A DNA stretch of 64,000 nt from Paracoccus denitrificans (GTDB lineage Bacteria; Pseudomonadota; Alphaproteobacteria; Rhodobacterales; Rhodobacteraceae): positions 1 through 64,000 of the forward strand of contig VAFL01000004.1 of assembly GCA_005768755.1 (NCBI GenBank). Direction: 5' to 3'. Positions 49,037 through 57,967 of the stretch are shown here, in pieces; positions within the stretch are counted from its first letter, which is position 1, and the number at the start of each line of letters is the position of its first letter. Under the pieces are notes generated by a model that worked only from the letters and a program-made list of their open reading frames with translations, was not told where the DNA came from and searched no databases. The translations under genes and the position numbers were made by a program.

Positions 49037-49459
49037 TCAGGTTGCAGTCAGCTTGTGCAGCAGGCGCATGAACTCAACCCGCTCTGCTTCGTCCAGCGGC
49101 GATAGGATCTGTTCCTGTGCCGCGCGCACTGCGGGTTGAATTGTCTGAACCACCGACTCTCCGCGCGTGGTCACGCTCAGCCGTCTTGCGCGGCGATCAT
49201 CGTCCCGGACACTGCGCGTCAGATAGCCGCGATCTTCCAATCGACCGACGACGCCGCCGATCGTGACGCGATCATATGCCACGAGACCGGCAAGTGTCGC
49301 CTGATCGATATCCGGTTGGCTGAAGATCGTCGCGAGTGATCCGTATTGCACCGGCGTCAGATCAAACCCGGCCGCCTTGGTTTCTGCAACGAATGCACCG
49401 ACCGCCAATTGGTTAAGGCGGCGGATCAGGTGCCCGGGAAGGTCGGTCAATTCATCCAT
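49037..49459 (-). CDS. MarR-family transcriptional regulator
   Basis: The 140-residue dimeric winged-helix regulator contains LTPVQYGSLATIFSQPDIDQATLAGLVAYDR and the wing segment LTRSVRDDDRRARRLSVTTRGE. It is divergent from the gentisate genes across a 110-base spacer carrying a palindrome, so it is very likely their local repressor, with an aromatic acid as inducer (inference). ATG 49459 was chosen as giving the family N-terminus. Confidence 0.9.
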   Translation of the reverse strand: MDELTDLPGHLIRRLNQLAVGAFVAETKAAGFDLTPVQYGSLATIFSQPDIDQATLAGLVAYDRVTIGGVVGRLEDRGYLTRSVRDDDRRARRLSVTTRGESVVQTIQPAVRAAQEQILSPLDEAERVEFMRLLHKLTAT

Positions 49460-49508
49460 CAGGCAAATATCCGTGATGATCGGGCAAAGGCAAGCAACCA
49501 TTGATTAC

Positions 49509-49527
49509 TATACTTACGATTAGTATA
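49509..49527. promoter_or_regulatory. probable MarR operator
   Basis: The imperfect palindrome TATACT-N7-AGTATA lies in the AT-rich spacer between marR-type and gentisate dioxygenase genes. It is embedded in a direct repeat of the form TA(C/G)TATACTTA. Position and symmetry fit a shared operator. Confidence 0.55.
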
Positions 49528-49569
49528 CTTATCAAATAAGCGATTCGCCAAGGAGGAGGGGCGTTCGAC

Positions 49570-50646
49570 ATGGACAAGGCAATGCAGCCCGAGGATTCGC
49601 CGGAGTTGCGCAAGCTGTATCAGGACTTCGCTGACAACCACATGAACCCTCTCTGGACGCAGATCGGCGATCTGATGCCGGTTCATCCGCGTCCAAGGGC
49701 GTTGCCCCATGTCTGGAAGTGGTCGACGCTTTACCCGCTGGCAAAGCAATCTGGTGATCTTGTCCCTGTCGGGCGCGGAGGGGAGCGCCGTGCAATCGGT
49801 CTGGCCAATCCCGGCCTGGGCGGTGAGACCTATATCTCGCCCACGTTGTGGTGTGCGATACAATATCTGGGCCCTCGTGAAACCGCCCCTGAACATCGTC
49901 ATTCGCAGAATGCCTTCCGCTTTGTCGTGGAAGGCGAGGGGGTGTGGACCGTGGTAAACGGTGACCCGGTGCGTATGTCGCGGGGTGACTTCCTGCTGAC
50001 GCCCGGGTGGTGCTTCCACGGCCATCACAACGACACTGACCAGCCGATGGCCTGGATTGACGGGTTGGATATTCCCTTCAGCTTTCAGAACGATGTCGGC
50101 TTCTTCGAATTCGGGGCCGATCGCGTGACCGATTATGCGACGCCGCGCTTTTCCAAAGGTGAGCGGCTTTGGTGCCACCCGGGTCTGCGCCCGCTGTCCC
50201 AACTGCAAGACAGCGTCAGCAGCCCAATCGGTGCTTATCGCTGGGAGATCACGGATGCTGCCCTGACGCAGCAGTTGCTGCTGGAAGATGAAGGACAGCC
50301 CGCGACGGTCGAACAGGGCCACGCGGCGGTGCGCTATATCAATCCCACCACCGGCGGCGATGTCATGCCGACCATCCGCGCAGAGTTTCACCGGCTGCGC
50401 GAAGGGACACAGACGGCGGTCCGGCGAGAGGTCGGATCGACGGTATTCCAGGTTTTCGATGGTCGCGGCGCGGTCGTGATGAATGGCGAAACCCATCAGC
50501 TGGACAAAGGGGATATTTTCGTAATCCCAAGCTGGGTTGCGTGGTCGCTGCAGGCGGAAACCCCGTTCGATCTGTTCCGCTTTTCCGACGCGCCCATCAT
50601 GGAGCGTCTGAACTTCAACCGCACCATGATCGAAGGTCGTGAATGA
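49570..50646 (+). CDS. gtdA: gentisate 1,2-dioxygenase
   Basis: The 358-residue bicupin Fe(II) enzyme opens the ring of gentisate to maleylpyruvate. The N-terminal cupin has the iron ligands in APEHRHSQNAFRFVVEGEG (106-124), and the enzyme signature WKWSTLYPLA lies near 50. A second cupin-like half follows (TVFQVFDGRGAVVMNGE). A strong AAGGAGGAGG lies upstream; a second Met at codon 5 is possible. It is first in the catabolic operon and overlaps the next gene by 4 bases. Confidence 0.93.
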   Translation: MDKAMQPEDSPELRKLYQDFADNHMNPLWTQIGDLMPVHPRPRALPHVWKWSTLYPLAKQSGDLVPVGRGGERRAIGLANPGLGGETYISPTLWCAIQYLGPRETAPEHRHSQNAFRFVVEGEGVWTVVNGDPVRMSRGDFLLTPGWCFHGHHNDTDQPMAWIDGLDIPFSFQNDVGFFEFGADRVTDYATPRFSKGERLWCHPGLRPLSQLQDSVSSPIGAYRWEITDAALTQQLLLEDEGQPATVEQGHAAVRYINPTTGGDVMPTIRAEFHRLREGTQTAVRREVGSTVFQVFDGRGAVVMNGETHQLDKGDIFVIPSWVAWSLQAETPFDLFRFSDAPIMERLNFNRTMIEGRE

Positions 50647-51203
50647 GCGATCTGGATCAGGCCCGCGCCGATTTGCGTGCACGTCAGGGGACCGGTGCAC
50701 GCTATGATGCCGCTTCCGCGCCCGCCGAAGCGCTGCACATGGCGCGTCGCGGTGTCGCCTATATGGCGCGTCTTATCAACAACCTGAACGATGCGGCGCT
50801 GTCAGAAGCCTCTGACCGCGCCGGGTGGTCGCGCAGACGGGTCATCGCCGCGTCGGCGCTTCAGGCGCGGGAAATCGCGCAGGCGCTGGAGGACGCAACT
50901 GGTCAGAAAGGCGACCGTGCGCCGACCGATCTGGCCGCACTTGATCTGGCAGAGACTTTGCCACCGCGCGCCTTGCGTCATCTGGTCAACCATGCCGACA
51001 CCCATCTGAACGTCGTCTGGCGCGACCTTTCCGACGCGGATTGGGATGCACCCGTGACATTGTCGGGCCGCACCGGCCCGGCGCGCGATACTGCGCTGTT
51101 ACGGGCGGGGGCGCTTTGGCGGGCTGCGCTTGATCTTCGTGCGGGCGCGCGACTGCGCGATGTCCCGAAAGGTATCGGATTGAAATCCGGGGCAGCGACA
51201 TGA
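50643..51203 (+). CDS. DinB-fold maleylpyruvate isomerase-like protein
   Basis: The 186-residue four-helix protein resembles the N-terminal domain of mycothiol-dependent maleylpyruvate isomerase (MDMPI_N/DinB). WSRRRVIAASALQAREIAQAL has a Gln rather than the usual metal-binding His, and RALRHLVNHADTHLNVVW carries the later histidines. It could isomerise maleylpyruvate to fumarylpyruvate, but a glutathione-type isomerase is encoded in the same operon. The first metal-ligand His appears absent, so activity is uncertain. Confidence 0.65.
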   Translation: MSDLDQARADLRARQGTGARYDAASAPAEALHMARRGVAYMARLINNLNDAALSEASDRAGWSRRRVIAASALQAREIAQALEDATGQKGDRAPTDLAALDLAETLPPRALRHLVNHADTHLNVVWRDLSDADWDAPVTLSGRTGPARDTALLRAGALWRAALDLRAGARLRDVPKGIGLKSGAAT

Positions 51204-51233
51204 ACCGACAGGGGAATTCAAGGAGGAGACGAG

Positions 51234-52187
51234 ATGATCCGTAAACTGGCATATGCACTGGCCACCGCGACCACCTGCCTTGTGGCTGTTCCAGCGCAGG
51301 CGGGCGACTTCATGGTGACGCTGCTCGGCACGGCAAGCCCTGCGCCGCGGCCAGACCGCTCTGGTCCGTCGATACTGATTGAAGGTGGCGAAAAGCGCGT
51401 GCTGATTGACGCCGGGCGAAATGCCCCCGTGCGGTTGTGGCAGGCGAAGGTTCCGGTGGGAAGCATCGACGCCACGTTCATCACGCATTTCCATTCTGAC
51501 CACACATCCGGTCTTGCAGATCTGTGGCTGACTGGATGGATCGCACGGCCCTTCGGTGGTCGCGACGCGCCGATGCGGGTGATCGGCCCGGTCGGTACGA
51601 AAGCCCTGACCGATGGGCTGCAAGCGGCCTATGACGGAGATATCCAGATCCGCCTTGTCGACGAGGGCAATCCCCCGGAAGGCGTCCAGATCGAGACGAC
51701 CGAAATTTCGCAGGACGGCGTGATCTTTGATGAAGGCGGCCTGAAGGTTACGGCCTTTGCGACCAACCACGGCGAAAACATCAAGCCGAATTATGGCGTC
51801 ATGGCGGAATATGACGGGCGCAAAGTCGTCATCTCGGGCGACACGACCTATGACGAACGGATCGCCGAAAACGCCAAGGGTGCAGATCTGCTGATCCACG
51901 AGCTTGGTGCCGCGCAGCCCGGACTGCTGGAAGAAGAACACGCCAAGCGCGTCATCGCCCATCACACGACGCCGCAGCAGGCAGGTCAGATCTTTACCGC
52001 CGCACAGCCGAAGCTTGCCGTCTATACCCATCTGGTGATGCTTTCGAACCCGCAATATCCCGAGCTTACCCTGTCCGAGATCGTGGCGCAGACTCGCGAA
52101 ACCTATGCCGGCCCTCTGACAGTCGGCGAGGATCTGATGACATTCGATATCGGGCCTGGCGGTGTCGCCACCTATACCCGCGACTAA
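51234..52187 (+). CDS. exported metallo-beta-lactamase-fold hydrolase
   Basis: The 317-residue protein has a signal peptide (MIRKLAYALATATTCLVAVP, cleaved after AQA). The MBL domain of the RNase Z/arylsulfatase type contains THFHSDHTSGLADLW (85-99), a VISGDTTYDERI Asp ligand and AHHTTPQQAG near 240. Two Zn2+ ions in the periplasm are expected. It lies inside the gentisate operon; an upstream ester or lactone hydrolysis role is only a guess. AAGGAGGAG precedes its ATG. Confidence 0.85.
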   Translation: MIRKLAYALATATTCLVAVPAQAGDFMVTLLGTASPAPRPDRSGPSILIEGGEKRVLIDAGRNAPVRLWQAKVPVGSIDATFITHFHSDHTSGLADLWLTGWIARPFGGRDAPMRVIGPVGTKALTDGLQAAYDGDIQIRLVDEGNPPEGVQIETTEISQDGVIFDEGGLKVTAFATNHGENIKPNYGVMAEYDGRKVVISGDTTYDERIAENAKGADLLIHELGAAQPGLLEEEHAKRVIAHHTTPQQAGQIFTAAQPKLAVYTHLVMLSNPQYPELTLSEIVAQTRETYAGPLTVGEDLMTFDIGPGGVATYTRD

Positions 52188-52216
52188 GACCCGGCACCGA
52201 AGAAAGGACCGAGACA

Positions 52217-52912
52217 ATGACCGACACGCTTTTTCCTGCCCCCCAATGGCCGACTGTGGCCGTGAATGGAAAGACCGCCCGTTTTCCAGTTCGCCGGATT
52301 TTCTGCGTGGGCAGAAATTACGCCGCACATGCCGCCGAAATGGGGGTCGAAGTTGACCGCGAAGCGCCGTTCTATTTCACGAAATCTGCGCTGACCATTC
52401 TGCCCTCTGGACAGGAATATCCTTATCCTCCGGGGACCGAGAACTTCCATTACGAAATGGAACTAGTCGTTGCCATCGGAAAGCCCGCCTTCCGCGTCAG
52501 CGCCGATCAGGCCATGGACGCGGTCTATGGGTATGCAACCGGTCTGGATATGACCCGGCGTGATCTGCAACTGGTGGCGCGTTCCAAGCAGCGTCCCTGG
52601 GATCTTGGCAAGGATGTGGAAGGAAGCGCCGTCATCTCGGCGATCACACCTGCCACTGAATTCACGGTCGCCGATCAACCCATCCGGCTGAGTGTGGGCG
52701 GCGAGGTGAAGCAGGACGCCACGCTTGCGGATCTTGTATGGTCCGTGCCGGAACTGGTCGCCGATCTTTCGAAATTCTATCATCTGCAGCCGGGCGACCT
52801 GATCTATACAGGGACACCCGCTGGTGTCGGGGCCGTGCTGCCGGGCGACGTCATTCACGGTACCATCGACGGGCTGGACCCTGTCGAGCTGAAAGTGGGA
52901 TCGCCTGAATGA
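52217..52912 (+). CDS. fumarylpyruvate hydrolase (FAH family)
   Basis: The 231-residue FAA-hydrolase-fold enzyme has the opening FPVRRIFCVGRNYAAHAAEMG, metal ligands in NFHYEMELVVAIG (76-88) and YGYATGLDMTRRDLQ. The typical QPGDLIYTGTPAGVG lies near the C-terminus. It would cleave fumarylpyruvate to fumarate and pyruvate, the last step of the gentisate pathway. Overlaps the next gene by 4 bases. Confidence 0.93.
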   Translation: MTDTLFPAPQWPTVAVNGKTARFPVRRIFCVGRNYAAHAAEMGVEVDREAPFYFTKSALTILPSGQEYPYPPGTENFHYEMELVVAIGKPAFRVSADQAMDAVYGYATGLDMTRRDLQLVARSKQRPWDLGKDVEGSAVISAITPATEFTVADQPIRLSVGGEVKQDATLADLVWSVPELVADLSKFYHLQPGDLIYTGTPAGVGAVLPGDVIHGTIDGLDPVELKVGSPE

Positions 52913-53547
52913 AGTTCTATGGCTATTGCCGGTCATCGTCAGCCTATCGTTGCCGGATTGCCTTCAATCTGAAGGGAGTTCGGCCAGAGACGGAGGTGGT
53001 GAACCTGCGCGAGGGTGCCCAGAAATCAGCAGAGTTTCGCGCCCTGAATCCGCAAGGGCTGGTGCCTGCGCTGGATACTGGTGATGGCGTGCTGACGCAG
53101 TCACTGGCGATAATTGAGTGGCTGGACGAAACGCATCCTGATCCTGCGTTGCTGCCCGCTGAGCCATTGGCGCGGGCGCATGTGCGTGCATTCGCCCAGA
53201 TCATCGCCTGCGAGGTTCATCCGCTGCAGAACCTGCGTGTGCTGAACTATATCAAGCAGAATTATGGGCAGGATCAGGCAGGTGCAGATGCATGGTGTCA
53301 GCATTGGATCGCCGAAGGGTTGGCCGCCTGCGAAGCCATTGCCGCAGCACAGGAACATGGTGGCGGCTATACGTTCGGCGATAAGCCGGGGTTGGCTGAT
53401 ATCTGCCTGATCCCTCAGATGTTCTCGGCCGACCGTTTCGGGCTGGACCTGACGCCGTATCCGCGTCTGCGCGAAATCCGCACGAACTGCGAGCAGCTGC
53501 CCGCATTTGCAGACGCCCATCCCGCACGACAATCCGACGCGACCTGA
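52909..53547 (+). CDS. maiA: zeta-class GST-type maleylpyruvate/maleylacetoacetate isomerase
   Basis: The 212-residue glutathione S-transferase has the zeta signature YCRSSSAYRCRIAFNLKG (7-24), with catalytic Ser residues, and LNPQGLVPALDTGDG. A NLRVLNYI...W stretch follows in the C-terminal domain. With gentisate dioxygenase and fumarylpyruvate hydrolase around it, the substrate is most likely maleylpyruvate rather than maleylacetoacetate. Confidence 0.9.
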   Translation: MKFYGYCRSSSAYRCRIAFNLKGVRPETEVVNLREGAQKSAEFRALNPQGLVPALDTGDGVLTQSLAIIEWLDETHPDPALLPAEPLARAHVRAFAQIIACEVHPLQNLRVLNYIKQNYGQDQAGADAWCQHWIAEGLAACEAIAAAQEHGGGYTFGDKPGLADICLIPQMFSADRFGLDLTPYPRLREIRTNCEQLPAFADAHPARQSDAT

Positions 53548-53589
53548 AGAATTATCGGTTAAAACAGAACGACAGCAGGGAGGAAACGC

Positions 53590-54588
53590 ATGTCGATCAC
53601 CAAACTCACCCGCCGCACCATCATCGCGGCGGCCCTTGCCTCAACGGCGATCTTTTCAACCGGCTTTGCGCAGACTGCCGCCGCGAAAGAGCTGCGCATG
53701 GGCCTGATCACGCCGCCCAGCCATGTCTGGACCAAAGTGGCAGAGCGTATGGCCGAAAAGCTGCCCGAGGCTACGAATGGCGAATTGACCATTGCCGTTT
53801 TCCCGGGTGGCCAGCTTGGTGTCGAGCAGGAGATGTTCCAGCAGATGTCGGGCGGGCTGCTTGACAGCGGGCTGATGACAGCAGCCATCACCAGCCTGCG
53901 CGCGCCGTCGATGCAGGGCTGGTTCACGCCCTACCTGTTCACCGATGTCACCGATGCAGCCAGCGCCGCCGACACGCAGGCCGCGAAAGACATGCTTGCA
54001 CAGCTGGATCAGGCAGGTCTGGTCGGCCTTGGCTACACCTTCGCGGGCCAACGCCATATCCTGATGAAGGGCGCGGCGGCGACCACGCCCGAGGATCTGG
54101 CGCAGAAGAAGATCCGTATTGTCCCTTTCCCAGCCATGATGACCTGGTGGGAAGCCATTGGCGCGGTGCCGACACCCGTCAATCTGACCGAGGTTTATCA
54201 GGGACTGCAAAGCGGGCTTCTGGACGGGATCGATATCGACCTTGATGCGCTTGTCGGTCTGAAATTCGAAGAAGTGGCCGAAGGATTGACCATCACCAAC
54301 CACATGCCCTTCCCGGCCGCGCTTGTCGTCAGCAAGGCAACCTGGGATTCGCTGACCGAAGAACAGCGCGCGGCCTATACGGACGTTGCAAACGAGGCAT
54401 TGGCCTGGGGCACCCAGCAGCAGGTTGCGGCCGAGGAGACGAACCTTGCCGCGCTGGAAGGCAAACTGGAGATCGTGACGCTGGAAAACGGCGCAGAGGC
54501 CTTCTCGGCCGCCAACCAAGCCGTTCGCGACAGTTTCGCAAGCGATGAAATCATCCAGCGCTTCCTTGACGAAGTGCAGGCTGAATGA
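53590..54588 (+). CDS. TRAP transporter substrate-binding protein (DctP type)
   Basis: The 332-residue periplasmic binding protein has a twin-arginine-like start (TRRTIIAAALASTAIF) and signal peptide, then the DctP fold: WTKVAERMAEKLPEATNGEL, FPGGQLGVEQEMFQQMSGG and KKIRIVPFPAMMTWWEAIGA with the conserved carboxylate-binding Arg. The partner membrane genes follow, each with a 4-base overlap. Its place in the gentisate cluster suggests an aromatic acid or pathway carboxylate as substrate. Confidence 0.9.
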   Translation: MSITKLTRRTIIAAALASTAIFSTGFAQTAAAKELRMGLITPPSHVWTKVAERMAEKLPEATNGELTIAVFPGGQLGVEQEMFQQMSGGLLDSGLMTAAITSLRAPSMQGWFTPYLFTDVTDAASAADTQAAKDMLAQLDQAGLVGLGYTFAGQRHILMKGAAATTPEDLAQKKIRIVPFPAMMTWWEAIGAVPTPVNLTEVYQGLQSGLLDGIDIDLDALVGLKFEEVAEGLTITNHMPFPAALVVSKATWDSLTEEQRAAYTDVANEALAWGTQQQVAAEETNLAALEGKLEIVTLENGAEAFSAANQAVRDSFASDEIIQRFLDEVQAE

Positions 54589-55103
54589 CCTGGCTTTCCG
54601 CCATATCGAACGGTCTGGCCCGCGTCGAGCGTTGGGCCAGCCGGTTGTTGGTGGTGGCTTTCGTCGCGCTGATCGTGGCGAATGTCACCATGCGCTATGT
54701 CGTCGGCCGGCCCATTGTCTATGCCGAGGAACTGGCCGCGATCCTGCTGGTCTGGCTGGCCTTCGTCGCAACCTCGATCACCGTGCATGATCGCGCCCAG
54801 ATAGGTGTGACGCTGCTGACCGAAAAGCTGCCAAAGGGTGTCCGCAGGATCGTCGATATTGTCGTTCTGGTGGTGATTGCGGCGATTCTGTCAACGCTGC
54901 TCTGGACCTCGTGGAAATGGGCAAGTTCGCCCATGGTTTCCTTCGATCAGGTCATCACGACGGGCTGGCCCAAGGCACCTTTCTATCTGATCGTGCCGGT
55001 ATTTGCCGGAACGGCCCTGATCCATGTCCTGGCTGATCTGGCCGAAGCGATAACCGGCCACAAGCCGGTGGAACTGATTGCCGAAGAAGGGGCGCAGCTG
55101 TGA
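54585..55103 (+). CDS. TRAP transporter small membrane subunit (DctQ type)
   Basis: The 172-residue protein has four helices and family features FVALIVANVTMRYVVGRPIVYAEELAAILLVWLAF. It links to DctM in Na+-driven uptake. Overlaps both neighbours by 4 bases. Confidence 0.9.
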   Translation: MTWLSAISNGLARVERWASRLLVVAFVALIVANVTMRYVVGRPIVYAEELAAILLVWLAFVATSITVHDRAQIGVTLLTEKLPKGVRRIVDIVVLVVIAAILSTLLWTSWKWASSPMVSFDQVITTGWPKAPFYLIVPVFAGTALIHVLADLAEAITGHKPVELIAEEGAQL

Positions 55104-56362
55104 CCGGATTTTCCTTCCTCACCTTCATGCTTGCGGCGATGCCGATCGCGTTTGTTCTGCTGGCCGCGACCTTCGTTTTCGTGCTGATGTCGGGCAACCT
55201 TCAGATCCTGAACTCGATCCCGCAGATCCTGTTCGGCTCGGTCGAAAGTTTCGATCTGCTTGCCATTCCGCTTTTTGTCCTCCTGGGCGAGGTGATGAAT
55301 GAAAGCGGCCTGACCCGTCGTATCATCATTGCGGCGCGGGTCTGGTTGAAATCGCTGCCGCATAATCTTGTCGTCGTGAACCTGATATCCAACCTGGCGC
55401 TTGCGGCGATCATGGGATCGGCCACCGCGCAGATGGCCGTCATGTCGCGTGTCGTCGTGCCAGAGATGGAAAGGGATGGCTATGACCGCGGCTATGCGGC
55501 GTCCATCACGGCGAGTGCCGGGCTGTTGGGGCCGATCATCCCGCCATCTATGGTGTTCATCATCTATGGCGTGCTGGCGCAGGTCTCGATCGCCGATATG
55601 TTCATGGCGGGAATCGTGCCGGGCTTTGCGCTGTTCGCGCTGATCCTGCTGATCGCTTTGTGGCAGGCGGGACGGCATCGCGACCCGGCAAGCAAGGGTG
55701 CACCTCTGCCGGAAGGCTCGCGCCTGAAGGCTACGCTGCCGGGGTTGGCCACAATGCTGATACCGCTGACGATCATCGGCGGCATCAGCTGGGGCATCTT
55801 TACGCCGACCGAAAGCGCGGCAGTCGCCATCGTCGTGGCACTGATTTTCGGCGGGCTGGTTTTCCGCGAACTTCCCTTGTCGCGCCTTCCCCTGATCATC
55901 GACCGCACGGTGACGAACACCGCAATCGTGCTGTTCCTGATCATGGCGGCCAAGGTCTTTGGCTGGGTGCTGACCTTCAACCAGATCCCGCAGGCGGTCG
56001 CCGCGTTCATCGTGTCGCTGACCTCGGATCCCACCATGTTCATGTTGCTGATCATGCTGGCCTTGATGGTTGTGGGAATGTTCCTTGACGGAATTGCGGC
56101 TCTGATCATCCTGACGCCGATCCTGTTGCCGGTGGCAGTGTCCAATTACGGCATCGACCCGATCCAGTTCGGCGTGATGATGTCCATGACGCTGGTTCTG
56201 GGCCTTCTGACCCCGCCGGTTGGCACCGGGCTGTATATTGCCGCCGCGCTCAGCAACATCTCCATCACCCGGCTGTCGAGGCTGGTCCTGCCCTACATTC
56301 TTGCAGCTATTGCGGTGATACTGATGGTCATTCTGCTGCCTTGGGTCGTGCGACCGTTCTGA
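55100..56362 (+). CDS. TRAP transporter large membrane subunit (DctM type)
   Basis: The 420-residue protein has about twelve membrane segments, with the DctM blocks ATAQMAVMSRVVVPEM, SAGLLGPIIPPSMVFIIYG, GIFTPTESAAVAIVVAL and LGLLTPPVGTGLYIAAALS. Start is GTG 55100 overlapping the DctQ stop. It completes the TRAP system; the operon probably ends here. Confidence 0.92.
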   Translation: MTGFSFLTFMLAAMPIAFVLLAATFVFVLMSGNLQILNSIPQILFGSVESFDLLAIPLFVLLGEVMNESGLTRRIIIAARVWLKSLPHNLVVVNLISNLALAAIMGSATAQMAVMSRVVVPEMERDGYDRGYAASITASAGLLGPIIPPSMVFIIYGVLAQVSIADMFMAGIVPGFALFALILLIALWQAGRHRDPASKGAPLPEGSRLKATLPGLATMLIPLTIIGGISWGIFTPTESAAVAIVVALIFGGLVFRELPLSRLPLIIDRTVTNTAIVLFLIMAAKVFGWVLTFNQIPQAVAAFIVSLTSDPTMFMLLIMLALMVVGMFLDGIAALIILTPILLPVAVSNYGIDPIQFGVMMSMTLVLGLLTPPVGTGLYIAAALSNISITRLSRLVLPYILAAIAVILMVILLPWVVRPF

Positions 56363-56436
56363 TCTGACCCTTATCCGTGGGCCGCAACGCCGCTAAACCG
56401 ATGTCGGCTATCGAAGTAGGTTGTATAGGGGGGGAT

Positions 56437-56510
56437 TGGAGCGGGTGAAGGGAATCGAACCCTCGTCATAAGCTTGGAAGGCTTCTGCTCTACCATTGAG
56501 CTACACCCGC
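56437..56510 (-). tRNA. tRNA-Gly (anticodon TCC)
   Basis: A 74-base cloverleaf lies on the minus strand. Acceptor GCGGGTG/CACCCGC, anticodon loop CTTCCAA (TCC), T-loop GGTTCGATT and encoded CCA. It lies between the TRAP operon and fmt. Confidence 0.95.
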
Positions 56511-56565
56511 AACGAAGCTCCTTTTAGGGCGCTTGGATGGTCCGCGCAAGGGATTGCGGGCGTGA

Positions 56566-57459
56566 TCAGTCCAGTTGGGCGGGCAAAGTCATGCCGCGCA
56601 GGATCTCGGCGGCCAGCATCGGGCGTTTTCCGGCGCGTTGCGCTTCAAGCACCTCGATTGCGCCGGTGCCACAGGCGATGCGAAACCCGTCGAGCACCTG
56701 ACCCGGCGTGCCCTGGCCATCCGTCAGGCGGGATCGCAGCAGTTTCACGCGCTCGCCCGCGATCTCGCACCAGGCGCCGGGGAAGGGGGACAGGCCGCGA
56801 ATCTGGCGGTCTACGTCTACGGCGGGTCTGGTCCAGTCGATCCGCGCTTCGGACTTGTCGATCTTGGTGGCGTAGGTGACACCGTCTCCGGGCTGGGGCG
56901 TGGCGGTCAATGGCAGTCGCGCCAGCACGTCCACGATCAGATCGGCACCCATCGCGGCCAGTTTGTCATGCAGATCGGCGGTGGTCAGATCGGCGGTGAT
57001 CGTGGTTCGTGCCAGGGCCAGCACAGGCCCGGTGTCCAGCCCGGCCTCCATCTGCATGATGGCGATGCCGGTTTCAGTATCGCCGGCCATGATCGCGCGG
57101 TGGATCGGTGCCGCCCCCCGCCAACGCGGCAGGATCGACGCATGGATGTTCAGACAGCCAAGGCGCGGCGCGTCCAATACCGGCTGGGGCAGGATAAGCC
57201 CGTAAGCGACCACGACCGCCACGTCGGCATTCAGCGCGGCGAATTCGGTCTGCTCGGTCTTATTCTTCAGGCTGCGGGGATATCGGACGGGAATGCCAAG
57301 CTGATCGGCAGCCTGATGGACGGCACCGGGGCGGGGCTTTTGGCCGCGCCCGGATTCGCGTGGCGGCTGGGTATAGACGCAGACGACATCATGCGCCGCG
57401 GCGATGGCGCGCAGGGCCGGGACCGAAAAATCCGGCGTGCCCATGAAGATCACCCGCAT
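56566..57459 (-). CDS. fmt: methionyl-tRNA formyltransferase
   Basis: Fmt formylates initiator Met-tRNA using 10-formyl-THF. The 297-residue protein contains [19 protein letters not shown], the catalytic region [20 protein letters not shown] and the active Asp in [12 protein letters not shown], then the C-terminal tRNA-binding domain. It is downstream of the deformylase genes in the usual formylation/deformylation operon. Confidence 0.97.
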   Translation of the reverse strand: MRVIFMGTPDFSVPALRAIAAAHDVVCVYTQPPRESGRGQKPRPGAVHQAADQLGIPVRYPRSLKNKTEQTEFAALNADVAVVVAYGLILPQPVLDAPRLGCLNIHASILPRWRGAAPIHRAIMAGDTETGIAIMQMEAGLDTGPVLALARTTITADLTTADLHDKLAAMGADLIVDVLARLPLTATPQPGDGVTYATKIDKSEARIDWTRPAVDVDRQIRGLSPFPGAWCEIAGERVKLLRSRLTDGQGTPGQVLDGFRIACGTGAIEVLEAQRAGKRPMLAAEILRGMTLPAQLD

Positions 57460-57463
57460 CGGT

Positions 57464-57967
57464 CTAGCCCCGCTTCGCCAGTTTCAAGGATTTCGCAACC
57501 AGCATCTTGCGGCGTAAGGGCGTCAGGTGATCGACATACAGCTTGCCGTTCAGATGATCGATCTGATGCTGGACCGAGGTCGCCCAGAGGCCGACGAAAT
57601 CGCGATCCTCGACCTCGCCCTGATCGTTCAGGAAACGGACAGTGACCGCGCGGGGCCGGCTGATCCGGGCCGAGACGCCGGGCAGGTTGGGGCTGGCTTC
57701 CTCGTAATCGCGGAACTGCACGGAGGAATGCAGCACTTCGGGATTGGCCATGCGCACAGCCTGCCCGCGCTTGTCCGAGGCATCGACCACGGCAAGTCGC
57801 AGCATGATCCCGATCTGGGGTGCGGCAAGGCCCACGCCCGGCATCGCTTCCATCGTGTCGGTCATGTCGTCCCAGATCATGCGGATGGATTCCGTCACCG
57901 CCTCGACCGGCTGGGCGGCCGTGTGCAGACGGCGGTCGGTATAGGGCAGGAAGGGCCGGATGCTCAT
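57464..57967 (-). CDS. degenerate peptide-deformylase paralogue
   Basis: The 167-residue protein keeps the deformylase fold with motif 1 [11 protein letters not shown], but motif 2 reads EASPNLPG where active enzymes have EGCLSxP. Motif 3 reads QHQIDHLNG where active enzymes have QHEIDHLxG. Both the metal-binding Cys and the catalytic Glu are therefore missing, so it cannot be a normal deformylase. It is in operon with fmt, DUF1272 and the canonical def, and the ORF is intact and codon usage normal, so it is probably retained for another role such as regulation. Start ATG 57967 overlaps the DUF1272 stop by 4 bases. Confidence 0.88.
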   Translation of the reverse strand: MSIRPFLPYTDRRLHTAAQPVEAVTESIRMIWDDMTDTMEAMPGVGLAAPQIGIMLRLAVVDASDKRGQAVRMANPEVLHSSVQFRDYEEASPNLPGVSARISRPRAVTVRFLNDQGEVEDRDFVGLWATSVQHQIDHLNGKLYVDHLTPLRRKMLVAKSLKLAKRG

